Origin: Candidatus Saccharicenans sp.
Lineage (GTDB): Bacteria > Acidobacteriota > Aminicenantia > Aminicenantales > Saccharicenantaceae
Length of the DNA: 64,000 bases
Direction: 5' to 3'
NCBI GenBank assembly: GCA_017992175.1
Contig: JAGOPD010000006.1
Location: forward strand, 1-64,000
Shown here: piece after piece, positions 45,315 through 53,585 of the stretch
Position numbering within the stretch: the stretch's first letter is position 1
Layout: every line of letters begins with the position of its first letter
Notes under the pieces: model-generated
What the model saw: the letters and a program-made list of their open reading frames with translations, nothing else
Told to the model about the DNA's origin: nothing
The model's database searches: none
Translations under genes and position numbers: made by a program

Positions 45315-46049
45315 ATGACCGAAAGAAAGCACCCGGTTCCAACTGTAGATTTAATTATAGAGATAGCCCTGCCTGATGGACGGCCTGGCCTGGTTTTAAT
45401 AGAAAGGAAAAATCCTCCTTACGGCTGGGCTTTACCTGGCGGTTTTGTAGAATATGGCGAGACACTTGAACAGGCTGCAGTCAGGGAGGCCAAGGAAGAA
45501 ACTTCACTTGAGGTCCGGCTTATCCAGCAATTCCATACTTATTCCGACCCGGGCCGGGATCCGCGGCTGCATACAGTTTCAACCGTTTTTATCGCGGCGG
45601 CCTCCGGCCAGCCGCGGGGCGGCGACGATGCCGGCCAGGCCAGAATTTTCAGACGGGAAGAAATAACTTTTCCTCTTGCTTTCGACCACAGTCAGATTCT
45701 CAAAGATTACTTTGCCTGGCGGGATAGTCAGCCAAAAATTCCAGGCGGCGAGGTTGAAGACAGGGAATCAACATCCCTCTGGAAAGAGGCCGGAGAAGAT
45801 AATGGTGAACTAAAAGAAGAGGACCTGGTGGAATTAACCCGGGTCTGGAGCCTGGCCGAAGCCGAAGTTATAAAAAGTCTTCTGGGCAGTAATGGCCTGA
45901 TGTGCTTGCTTAAAGGCCAGATTGTCCATTCGATTTATCCTTTTACTCTGGATGGACTGGGAGAAACCCTGGTTCTGGTTCTAAAAAAAGACTTTGACCG
46001 GGCCAAAGAACTGCTCGAAGATTATACAACTTCAAGGTCGGATCAATAG
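45315..46049 (+). CDS. NUDIX hydrolase fused to a DUF2007-like domain
   Basis: 244 residues from ATG 45315. A TTG at 45264, overlapping the fbp stop, would add 17 residues and cannot be ruled out. The Nudix box [20 protein letters not shown] (G-x5-E-x7-R-E-x2-E-E) is complete except for Ser at the late Gly position. After a charged linker (about 130-170), the C-terminal 70 residues ([20 protein letters not shown] ... [10 protein letters not shown]) look like DUF2007, a small domain found in putative signalling proteins. The Nudix substrate cannot be told; the [20 protein letters not shown] lead resembles ADP-ribose or nucleotide-sugar pyrophosphatases. Confidence 0.8.
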   Translation: MTERKHPVPTVDLIIEIALPDGRPGLVLIERKNPPYGWALPGGFVEYGETLEQAAVREAKEETSLEVRLIQQFHTYSDPGRDPRLHTVSTVFIAAASGQPRGGDDAGQARIFRREEITFPLAFDHSQILKDYFAWRDSQPKIPGGEVEDRESTSLWKEAGEDNGELKEEDLVELTRVWSLAEAEVIKSLLGSNGLMCLLKGQIVHSIYPFTLDGLGETLVLVLKKDFDRAKELLEDYTTSRSDQ

Positions 46050-46108
46050 GCCTTCTAACCACTTATATTCCCTTCTAAAAATATTTTATTTAGCGGGCTG
46101 TTTTTTTC

Positions 46109-46137
46109 TTGACTTTTATATTTTTCTTTCCTATATT
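46109..46137 (+). promoter_or_regulatory. Promoter of the dcw cluster (Pmra)
   Basis: TTGACT (46109-46114), 17-bp spacer, TATATT (46132-46137). It is the only clear promoter for the mraZ-ftsZ cluster that I can see; transcription should begin near 46144. Confidence 0.65.
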
Positions 46138-46147
46138 TAACTCAAAA

Positions 46148-46172
46148 CGGGATAAAACGGGATAAAATGGGA
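46148..46172 (+). promoter_or_regulatory. MraZ operator: three (C/T)GGGA boxes at 10-bp period
   Basis: CGGGA (46148-46152), CGGGA (46158-46162) and TGGGA (46168-46172), each pair separated by the identical 5-mer TAAAA. MraZ in other bacteria binds TGGGN repeats spaced by 5 nt just downstream of its promoter, so this is very likely its autoregulatory site. The third box includes the TGG of the mraZ start region (ATG at 46167), and there is no Shine-Dalgarno sequence. Confidence 0.8.
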
Positions 46173-46649
46173 AGAGAAGCTGCTAACAACCAGTTGATAG
46201 GAAGTTATTCCGCCCGGCTTGATCATAGCGGAAGGCTGAAAATTCCAGAGAAATTTCGTGACCTTATAGAAAAATTCTATGGGCAGGATGTTTTTGTCAC
46301 TTCTCTTACTGACGAAGCTATTCAGATTTATCCCCTGTCAGTCTGGGAAGAGATGACGAGCGTGGCCAGTGAAGGCGCCTTGCATCTTCGCCCTGATGTC
46401 AGGAAGTTTTTATTAAGGGTAAATCTGAAGGGTAGCCATCATCAGATTGATGCCAAAGGAAGAGTCCTGATCAATCAGACTCTCAGAGAAAAAGCTAAGC
46501 TGAACACTGAAGTCGAAGTCATCGGGTTGAATAATCATTTAGAAATCTGGAATAAGGACGTTCTTAATTCGGTCATCGAAGAAAAACCGCTGACTGAGGA
46601 GGATTTCGAAAGTATTGCCCGTCTTGTCCCCCGAGGAAAGACTGAATGA
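46167..46649 (+). CDS. mraZ: Transcriptional regulator MraZ
   Basis: 160 residues with two SpoVT/AbrB-like halves, each with its DxxGR motif (LDHSGRLKIP at about 18-27 and IDAKGRVLI near 95-103). It is an oligomeric DNA-binding protein that represses the dcw cluster. It is first in the cluster, and its own operator lies over its start. The ATG was chosen because it is the first in frame after the promoter and no ribosome site points to another. It overlaps rsmH by 4 bp. Confidence 0.93.
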   Translation: MGREAANNQLIGSYSARLDHSGRLKIPEKFRDLIEKFYGQDVFVTSLTDEAIQIYPLSVWEEMTSVASEGALHLRPDVRKFLLRVNLKGSHHQIDAKGRVLINQTLREKAKLNTEVEVIGLNNHLEIWNKDVLNSVIEEKPLTEEDFESIARLVPRGKTE

Positions 46650-47548
46650 AAGGCTATGGGCATACGCCAGTTTTGCTTGAAGAGACCCTGTTCTTTCTCC
46701 AAGCCTCCAGGCCAGGGGTTTATTTAGACGGCACTTTTGGCCTGGGTGGACATAGCCTGGAAATCTTAAAAAGGAATAGCTCAGCCCGGGTCATAGGTTT
46801 TGACCGGGATGAAGCTTCTCTCCAGACCGCCGCCGGCCGGCTCAAAGCTTATGCTAACCGGCTCAGCCTCTATCAAGCCGACTTCCGGCAGCTGCTGGAG
46901 CTCGAAGGCCTCATTCCCTGGGATGAAGTCAGGGGCGCGCTGTTTGATCTCGGGCTATCTTCTTTTCAGCTGGCTGACCCGGCCCGGGGCTTTAGCTTTA
47001 ACCAGGAAGGCCCGCTCGATATGAGAATGGATACCAGACAGAAAGTTACGGCTGAAAAAATCTTATTGACTTATCCGGAAAGCCGGCTGGCCGAATTGTT
47101 CAAAGAATATGGCGAACTTCATCAGAGCAAGCTCCTCGCCCGGAAAATCGTCAGCTTGAGAAAACTCGGGCTTTTAAAGACTACCTCCGATTTAAGACGG
47201 GTAGCGGAAGAGACTTATCACTGGATCCCCCAGAAAAACCGCCTGCATCCTGCGGCTAAAGTCTTCCAGGCTTTAAGAATCGAAGTCAATCAGGAACTCT
47301 CTGGCCTGGATGACTTTCTGGACAGGCTGGCCCGGCAATGCCGGCCAGGAACCAGGCTGGTGGTTATTTCCTTTCAGTCATTAGAAGACCGGCTGGTCAA
47401 AACTGCCTGGCAACGGCTGGCTGCACCTGAAGAAGGTCAGCCCGTAGTTAAGATATTAACCAGAAAACCGGTTAGGCCAACTCCTGAAGAAATTGAAGTA
47501 AATATCCGCAGCCATTCAGCTAAACTGCGGGCCGTAGAGAGGGTCTAA
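46646..47548 (+). CDS. rsmH: 16S rRNA (cytosine-1402-N4)-methyltransferase
   Basis: 300 residues. It uses S-adenosylmethionine to methylate N4 of C1402 in the ribosomal P site. The N-terminal GHTPVLLEETLFFL, the SAM-binding YLDGTFGLGGHSLEIL, GALFDLGLSSFQLADPARGF and RIEVNQELSGLDDFL are all typical. The final SFQSLEDRLVK and SHSAKLRAVER complete it. Second gene of the dcw cluster, 2 bp before the FtsL-like gene. Confidence 0.95.
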   Translation: MKGYGHTPVLLEETLFFLQASRPGVYLDGTFGLGGHSLEILKRNSSARVIGFDRDEASLQTAAGRLKAYANRLSLYQADFRQLLELEGLIPWDEVRGALFDLGLSSFQLADPARGFSFNQEGPLDMRMDTRQKVTAEKILLTYPESRLAELFKEYGELHQSKLLARKIVSLRKLGLLKTTSDLRRVAEETYHWIPQKNRLHPAAKVFQALRIEVNQELSGLDDFLDRLARQCRPGTRLVVISFQSLEDRLVKTAWQRLAAPEEGQPVVKILTRKPVRPTPEEIEVNIRSHSAKLRAVERV

Positions 47549-47550
47549 CT

Positions 47551-47847
47551 ATGATCAGAAAAAAATATTCGTGGAAACACTTTCTGTTATGGGCCGGGCT
47601 GGTCATTCTTTTTCTGGGCAATATAACTTTTTACATCTGGTACCAGAGCGAATCTATCAGGCTTGGTTATAGAATCAATGATCTTGAAACCCAGGCGGAA
47701 AAACGCCGGGAAGAGATTAAACAGCTCGAAGCCAAAAAAGAAGCTCTACTCTCTCCTGACCGGATTGACCGCCTGGCCCGGGAAGAATTGAAGCTGCGGG
47801 ACATTCAACCAGACCAGATCATTTTTGAAGGCCAGGTGGAAAAATGA
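47551..47847 (+). CDS. ftsL: FtsL/DivIC-like septum protein
   Basis: 98 residues: a short cytoplasmic N-terminus (MIRKKYSWKH), one membrane helix (about 11-29), then a heptad coiled coil (about 38-68) and a short conserved tail (DRIDRLAREELKLRDIQPDQ). This is the topology of FtsL/DivIC divisome proteins. FtsL sequences are poorly conserved, so the name rests on position between rsmH and the PBP gene. The 3' end overlaps the PBP gene by 4 bp. Confidence 0.8.
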   Translation: MIRKKYSWKHFLLWAGLVILFLGNITFYIWYQSESIRLGYRINDLETQAEKRREEIKQLEAKKEALLSPDRIDRLAREELKLRDIQPDQIIFEGQVEK

Positions 47848-49631
47848 GACTCGTCATTGACAGGAGCCCGGTCCTATCCGGCCAGAACCGGAAAAAGACC
47901 AGGCTGGTTTTTGTGGTTCTGCTTTTCTGGTTTATGGTCATCACCTTCAGATTGATCGACCTTCAGGTCTTAGAGCATAAAAAACTAAAACAGGAAGTAA
48001 TTGAACAGAGTCAGGATTTAATCACCATTTTGCCGACCAGAGGAACGATTTTTGACCGCCAGGGCCGGATTCTGGCCAGAAGCCTGCCAGCTGCTTCTGT
48101 TTTTTTTTCACCGGTCAAGGGTGAACCTATAAAAGAACAGCTCAATTCCATTTACCGGTTGAAAAGCCTGTTGAACCTGTCTAAGGATGAAATAAACCGG
48201 ATCGCCAGTTCTATTGAAAAAAGAAAAAGATTCACCTGGATCAAGAGAAAAATTCCGGTTGAACTGGCAGAAAAAATCAGGACGCTCAAGCTCAGCGGGA
48301 TCTATCTGTTGAATGAAAACAAACGCTTTTACCCTCAGGGCCGACTGGCCGCCCAGGTGCTGGGTGGCGTCAACATAGATGACTGCGGGCTAGCGGGGGC
48401 AGAGTACTATTATGATTCAGCCCTTCGCGGCCGGGAAGGTCAGCAGCTTATCATGAAAGATGCCCGGCGGAAAGAATATCTTATTGAGACTATTAAAGAG
48501 ACTGAACCGGGGCAGGATATTTATCTGACCATAGATTCTAATCTTCAATATCTGGCTGAAAAAGAACTCGAACAGGCCATCGAAGAATTCAAAGCCAACT
48601 GGGGAACGGTCATCATCATGTCTCCAGCCAGCGGCGAAATTCTGGCCATGGCCAGTTATCCTGATTATGATCCTAATAATTTCCCTCCCCCGGAAGAAGC
48701 TATGCTTAACCGGGCTATCCAGTACACTTATGAACCTGGTTCGACAGCCAAGATCGTCACGGCCGCTGCGGCCAGAGAACTGGCCGGCCTTAGTTATGCA
48801 ACTTATTATGATTGCCGGGCCGGCTTAATTAACTTTGGAGGAACAACGGTCAGGGACCATGTCCGGCTGGGAATTTTGAGTTTCCCTGATGTTTTTGTTC
48901 ATTCATCCAATGTCGGCTCGATTAAGATGGCTGAGATTATCGGTGAGGAAAATCTTTACCGGATGTTTAAAGCTTTCAAGTTCGGAGAAAAAACCGGCAT
49001 TGATCTCCCGGGGGAAGAAGCCGGCCTTGTCCACCCTCTAGAAAAGTGGAGAAAGTCCTCACTGCGGGTAGCTATCGGCTATGAACTGGCGGCCACTCCC
49101 CTGCAGATTCTCCGGGCTATGAATGTTTATGCCAACGGCGGTTATCTGGTCAGACCAAAAATTAATTTGAATAGCTCCCGGGCAGACGGCGTGATCTCTG
49201 AAGCCAGTTTGAAACCGGCTGAAACTTCACAGCCTGTGATTTCAGAAAAAACTGCCCGCGAACTGGTCAACCTGGTCTTTAAGGAAGTGGTGGAAAGGGG
49301 GACAGGCACTCCGGCCAGGATTGATGGCTACGAAATTGCGGGCAAAACTGGCACCGCCCAAAAATTTGATCCAGCCCTCAGGGCCTATTCGCTCTCCAGG
49401 CACGTGGCTTCCTTTGTTGGTTTTGCCCCGGCTGACGAGCCGGTCATCTCGATGATAGTGGTCATCGATGAACCCAAAGGGATAAAGCAATACGGCGGTC
49501 AGGTGGCAGCGCCGGTTTTCCGGGAAATTGCCAGAAAAGCTCTTCTTTATTACCATCAGCTTCCATCCAGGCTGCCTGACCATATGACTCTGGCCAGCCA
49601 GAATTCAAAACAGGCAGGAGTGACTGACTGA
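47844..49631 (+). CDS. ftsI: Division transpeptidase (penicillin-binding protein, FtsI/PBP3 class)
   Basis: 595 residues. One membrane anchor (about 20-40), a PBP dimerisation domain (RGTIFDRQGRILA at 66-78), and a transpeptidase domain with S300-T-A-K303, S354/S355-N356 and K501-T-G-T504. It crosslinks septal peptidoglycan in complex with FtsW. There are no C-terminal PASTA domains, which fits a Gram-negative PBP3 rather than Bacillus PBP2B/SpoVD. One bp separates it from murE. Confidence 0.94.
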   Translation: MRLVIDRSPVLSGQNRKKTRLVFVVLLFWFMVITFRLIDLQVLEHKKLKQEVIEQSQDLITILPTRGTIFDRQGRILARSLPAASVFFSPVKGEPIKEQLNSIYRLKSLLNLSKDEINRIASSIEKRKRFTWIKRKIPVELAEKIRTLKLSGIYLLNENKRFYPQGRLAAQVLGGVNIDDCGLAGAEYYYDSALRGREGQQLIMKDARRKEYLIETIKETEPGQDIYLTIDSNLQYLAEKELEQAIEEFKANWGTVIIMSPASGEILAMASYPDYDPNNFPPPEEAMLNRAIQYTYEPGSTAKIVTAAAARELAGLSYATYYDCRAGLINFGGTTVRDHVRLGILSFPDVFVHSSNVGSIKMAEIIGEENLYRMFKAFKFGEKTGIDLPGEEAGLVHPLEKWRKSSLRVAIGYELAATPLQILRAMNVYANGGYLVRPKINLNSSRADGVISEASLKPAETSQPVISEKTARELVNLVFKEVVERGTGTPARIDGYEIAGKTGTAQKFDPALRAYSLSRHVASFVGFAPADEPVISMIVVIDEPKGIKQYGGQVAAPVFREIARKALLYYHQLPSRLPDHMTLASQNSKQAGVTD

Positions 49632-49632
49632 G

Positions 49633-51135
49633 ATGAAACTCAGGGAACTTCTGGCCGAAATTCAGGTGGTTAACCTTTCCGGCCAGGCTGATCTGGAAAT
49701 TTCAGGCATCGCCTATTTTTCCAGCCTGGTTGAGCCAGGCAACCTCTTTGTGGCCATCAGAGGTCTTAAAGCCGACGGCCATGATTTTCTGCCGGAAGCT
49801 ATAATGAGAGGAGCGGCCGCAGTCATTTCCGAACGTCAGAAACCAGAAGGACTGGATATCACCTGGGTCAAGGTGACTGACGCCAGAGAAGCCTTAGCTT
49901 TGACCTCGGCTGCTTTTTATGGCTACCCTGCTCTTAAGCTAAAAACCATTGGTATCACCGGGACCAAGGGAAAAACAACAGTTAGTTATATGCTTGAAGC
50001 TATTCTCCAGGCTGCCGGATTTAACCCCGGGGTCATAGGCACAGTTGATTACCGCTGGAACCAGCAGCGATTGACTGCGGCCAGAACAACACCCGAGGCC
50101 CCCGATATTCAAAAAATATTAAAGCAAATGGCCGACTCAGGCGTTACTCATTGTATTCTGGAGGTTTCCTCCCACTCTCTCGAGCTGAAAAGGGTTCTGG
50201 GAATAGGCTTCGACCTGGCCATTTTTACCAACTTAAGCGGCGAACACCTCGATTACCACCAGACGATGGAGAACTATTTTGAGGCCAAAAAAAAGCTGTT
50301 CTTCCTGAATCACAAAAGACAGGCCTCCATTGTCAACATTGATGACGTCTGGGGACAGAAGCTGATTTCCGAACTGCCGATGAGAACTGTCACCTTTGGC
50401 TTCAGGCCAGAAGCCCTGGTCCGGGCTGAGAATTTTGACCTTGAAGGTCAGGAAATGAAAGCCCAGGTTTCTTACCCTGGCGGCAAGCTGAATTTCAGAA
50501 CAAAATTAATCGGACGCCACAATTTATACAACTGCCTGGCGGCTATTTCGGCTGCCCTGGCTCTGTCGGTCAGCCCTCAGGCTATTGTCAAAGGGATCGG
50601 CCAGCTTCAATCAATTCCAGGCCGCCTGGAATTTGTCCCCAATTCTCTCGGCTTCTCAATCGTGGTCGATTATGCTCATACGGACAACGCTCTCGACAAT
50701 CTGCTGCAAGCAGTCAGAAGCCTCAAGCCAGCCAGAATCATTTTAATCTTTGGCTGCGGCGGCGACCGGGACCGGAGCAAGCGCTCCCGGATGGGAGAAG
50801 TCGCGGCCCGGCTGGCTGACTGGACGATCATCACCTCTGATAATCCCAGATCAGAAGAACCGGAAAAAATTATCCAGGATATCGAGCAGGGCTTTCTTAA
50901 AACCGACAGCCGGAATTATGAACAGATAATTGACCGCCGGTTAGCCATCCAAAAAGCCCTGACTCTGGCCACCGCCGGCGATATGGTGGTTATCGCCGGG
51001 AAGGGTCATGAAACCTATCAAATTTTCAAGGATAAAACCCTGCCTTTCAGTGATTATGAAACGGCCTTAGAAATAACAAAAAGTCTGGAGGAGAAAAAAC
51101 AGAATGGCTTCCCTGACCCTCAACCGGCTGGCTGA
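49633..51135 (+). CDS. murE: UDP-MurNAc-tripeptide synthetase, meso-DAP adding
   Basis: 500 residues. It adds the third amino acid to UDP-MurNAc-L-Ala-D-Glu. The P-loop is GITGTKGKTTVSY; TSDNPRSEEP contains the DNPR motif typical for meso-diaminopimelate, so the wall should be DAP type. IEVSSHSLELKRV-like and VVDYAHTDNALDN segments are also conserved. The 3' end overlaps murF by 32 bp, which is large but murF has a good GGAGGAG site inside murE. Confidence 0.95.
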   Translation: MKLRELLAEIQVVNLSGQADLEISGIAYFSSLVEPGNLFVAIRGLKADGHDFLPEAIMRGAAAVISERQKPEGLDITWVKVTDAREALALTSAAFYGYPALKLKTIGITGTKGKTTVSYMLEAILQAAGFNPGVIGTVDYRWNQQRLTAARTTPEAPDIQKILKQMADSGVTHCILEVSSHSLELKRVLGIGFDLAIFTNLSGEHLDYHQTMENYFEAKKKLFFLNHKRQASIVNIDDVWGQKLISELPMRTVTFGFRPEALVRAENFDLEGQEMKAQVSYPGGKLNFRTKLIGRHNLYNCLAAISAALALSVSPQAIVKGIGQLQSIPGRLEFVPNSLGFSIVVDYAHTDNALDNLLQAVRSLKPARIILIFGCGGDRDRSKRSRMGEVAARLADWTIITSDNPRSEEPEKIIQDIEQGFLKTDSRNYEQIIDRRLAIQKALTLATAGDMVVIAGKGHETYQIFKDKTLPFSDYETALEITKSLEEKKQNGFPDPQPAG

Positions 51136-52492
51136 GCTGACCGGGGGAAAAATAATTTCCGGTGAGCCAGAGATGATGGTAGTAGCCTACACTTTTGATT
51201 CAAGGCAAGCCTCAGCCGGCTCTTTATTCTTCGCCCTCAAGGGATCAAGGGATGGCCATGACTATGTTCTCGATGCCTGGCGCCGGGGAGCAGTGGCGGC
51301 TTGCGTTTCAGAGAAAGTAACAGGCCTGCCACCGGGCTTTGGCCTGATTCAGGTGAATGACACCCTCCAGGCTCTACAGCAGCTGGCGGCTAAAGTTCTC
51401 GCCGACAGCCAGCTCAGGGTAGTAGGAATAACAGGAAGTATAGGCAAAACTTCAACCAAGGAATTGACTGCCTTGATGCTTTCTTCCCGCTACAGCGTGC
51501 TTAAATCCAGGGGAAACTACAATAATCAGATCGGGCTGCCGATGTCGATTCTCTCCCTGACCAGCTCCCAGCAGATTGCTGTGCTGGAAATGGGCATGAG
51601 TCAGCCAGGCGAGATTAAACGCTTGACTCAAATTGCCCCGCCCGAGGTGGCGGTCATTACCCGCCTGGCCCCGGTCCATCTTGAATTTTTCAAAAACCTG
51701 GAGGCTATCGCTCAGGCCAAAAAAGAAATCCTGACCGGAGCCAGGCCCGGAGCTTCAGCCGTTCTCAATGGAGATGATCCACTGATTAAAGAAATAGCTG
51801 CTGATTTTCCACAGGAGAAGATAATTTATTTCGGTCAAAATAATAAATATCCGATCAGGGCTGAGGGAATCGACCCCCAGGGCTGGTCCGGGATAAACTT
51901 TAATCTTATTTACGGCCAGGAAAAAGCCAGGGTCGCTCTGCCAGTCCTTAATGAAGGGCTTATTACGAATGTTTTAGCGGCAGCCGGTGTAGCTTATTAT
52001 TTTGGCCTTGGTCTGAATGAAATTCTCCCCTCTCTCCAGACCTGGCCAGTACTCGCTCATCGGGGCCAGCTGCTCAAACTAAAAGGCGGAATAGATATTT
52101 ATGATGACTCATATAATTCCAATCCGGCCGCTCTCCAGCAGGTGCTGAAAAGTTTAGGCCGTCTGCCGGCCGGGAGAAAGATTGCTGTTCTCGGCGATAT
52201 GCTTGAACTCGGCCCAGCCGAAAATCAGTTTCATCAAGAGATAGGCTCAATGATCCCGGGTTACGGCTGGGATTACCTGGTGACTGTCGGGCCTAGAGCC
52301 AGGTTTATAGCCGAAGGTGCCAGGAGTCATGGTCTCGATCCGGCTCGCGTTCAATCTTTTAACCAGGCCGGGGAAGCTGCCGTCTGGCTTAAATCATTTC
52401 TAAGACCCCAGGACCTGGTTCTGGTTAAAGGCTCAAGGGGTTTGAGCCTGGAGGCCATTGTTGATTATTTAAAGAAAGAGATGGAGACCTGA
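51104..52492 (+). CDS. murF: UDP-MurNAc-tripeptide-D-Ala-D-Ala ligase
   Basis: 462 residues. The N-terminal MurF domain (TFDSRQASAGSLFFALKG) is followed by the ATPase domain with GITGSIGKTSTKEL and LEMGMSQPGEIKRL, and the C-terminal ligase domain (DDSYNSNPAALQQ, LGDMLELG). It adds D-Ala-D-Ala to finish the pentapeptide. The dipeptide maker Ddl is not encoded in this cluster. The start at 51104 lies inside the murE reading frame, after GGAGGAG; 1 bp separates murF from mraY. Confidence 0.95.
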   Translation: MASLTLNRLAELTGGKIISGEPEMMVVAYTFDSRQASAGSLFFALKGSRDGHDYVLDAWRRGAVAACVSEKVTGLPPGFGLIQVNDTLQALQQLAAKVLADSQLRVVGITGSIGKTSTKELTALMLSSRYSVLKSRGNYNNQIGLPMSILSLTSSQQIAVLEMGMSQPGEIKRLTQIAPPEVAVITRLAPVHLEFFKNLEAIAQAKKEILTGARPGASAVLNGDDPLIKEIAADFPQEKIIYFGQNNKYPIRAEGIDPQGWSGINFNLIYGQEKARVALPVLNEGLITNVLAAAGVAYYFGLGLNEILPSLQTWPVLAHRGQLLKLKGGIDIYDDSYNSNPAALQQVLKSLGRLPAGRKIAVLGDMLELGPAENQFHQEIGSMIPGYGWDYLVTVGPRARFIAEGARSHGLDPARVQSFNQAGEAAVWLKSFLRPQDLVLVKGSRGLSLEAIVDYLKKEMET

Positions 52493-52493
52493 G

Positions 52494-53582
52494 GTGCTTT
52501 ACTGGTTGCTCGTACCGTTGCGGAAATATTTGTTTTTCTTTAATGTCTTCCGCTATATCACGGTCAGGACAGCTCTGGGCGGGCTGACCGCCCTCTTATT
52601 AGTCTTTATTTTCATCCCGGTCTTTATCAAGCTGCTTAAAAAGCACCAGGTCGGCCAGGAAATCAGAGACGAAGGCCCATCAGCTCATCTCGCTAAAAAA
52701 GGCACGCCCTCCATGGGCGGGTTAGTTATCATCGGAGCGACCCTCATTTCGACTCTGCTCTGGGGCAATCTCAGCAATATTTATGTCTGGCTGGGTATCG
52801 CCGGTCTCTGCCTCTTTGGTTTGATTGGTTTTATTGATGATTTTATCAAGTTTCGAGCCCGCCGTTCGCTCGGGTTAAACACCAGACAGAAATTAATTCT
52901 TCAAATCGCAGTTTCAGGCTTGATTGCCCTGGCTCTCGTTCTCATCGGCTTTAAAGGAAAATTCGATCTGCATTTGACTTTTCCTTTTGTTAAAGAATGG
53001 ACTTTATATTTAGGCTGGCTGTATTTACCCTGGATTCTGTTTATTTTAGTTGGTTCGTCCAATGCGGTTAATCTGGCCGATGGCCTGGATGGCCTGGCCA
53101 TAGGCTTAACTCTGATTTCGGCAGCAGCTTTAACCGCCCTGACTTATGTTGCCGGTCATGCCATCTGGTCTCAATATTTAAGTATCCTGAGGGTGCCATT
53201 GGCTGCTGAGCTGACAGTTTTTGCCGGGGCTCTAGCGGGAGCCTGCTTAGGCTTTCTCTGGTTTAATTGCCATCCGGCTGAAATATTTATGGGAGATGTT
53301 GGTGCTCTGTCCTTAGGGGGCACACTTGGCCTGCTGGCCATTTTAATCAAGCAGGAATTTTTGCTCCTCTTTGTGGCCGGGGTTTTTATCCTGGAAGCCC
53401 TCTCCGTTCTTCTTCAGGTGACTTATTTCAAGTTTTCTCACGGACGCAGAATGTTCCGCATGGCCCCGCTGCATCACCACTTTGAGCTTATTGGCTGGCC
53501 AGAAGAAAAAGTTGTTATCCGTTTCTGGATTATGGGCATTATTTTTGCCCTGTTCAGCCTGGCTACTTTGAAGTTGAGATAA
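52494..53582 (+). CDS. mraY: Phospho-N-acetylmuramoyl-pentapeptide transferase
   Basis: 362 residues from GTG. This polytopic membrane enzyme makes lipid I. Diagnostic are KKGTPSMGGLVI (substrate loop), GFIDDFIKF with the catalytic DD, NAVNLADGLDGLAIG, and MGDVGALSLGGTLG, then the HHHFEL loop. About ten membrane segments. Placed between murF and murD as in most dcw clusters. Confidence 0.96.
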   Translation: MLYWLLVPLRKYLFFFNVFRYITVRTALGGLTALLLVFIFIPVFIKLLKKHQVGQEIRDEGPSAHLAKKGTPSMGGLVIIGATLISTLLWGNLSNIYVWLGIAGLCLFGLIGFIDDFIKFRARRSLGLNTRQKLILQIAVSGLIALALVLIGFKGKFDLHLTFPFVKEWTLYLGWLYLPWILFILVGSSNAVNLADGLDGLAIGLTLISAAALTALTYVAGHAIWSQYLSILRVPLAAELTVFAGALAGACLGFLWFNCHPAEIFMGDVGALSLGGTLGLLAILIKQEFLLLFVAGVFILEALSVLLQVTYFKFSHGRRMFRMAPLHHHFELIGWPEEKVVIRFWIMGIIFALFSLATLKLR

Positions 53583-53585
53583 AAA

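Noticed and set aside
46081-46108. Rho-independent terminator before mraZ (T-run at 46101-46107)
   Set aside because: The T-run is preceded only by a 3-bp stem (AGC/GCT), too weak to call.
46148-46172. Tandem repeats as a CRISPR-like or satellite element
   Set aside because: Only three 5-bp boxes at 10-bp period exist, directly at the mraZ promoter; an MraZ operator explains them fully.
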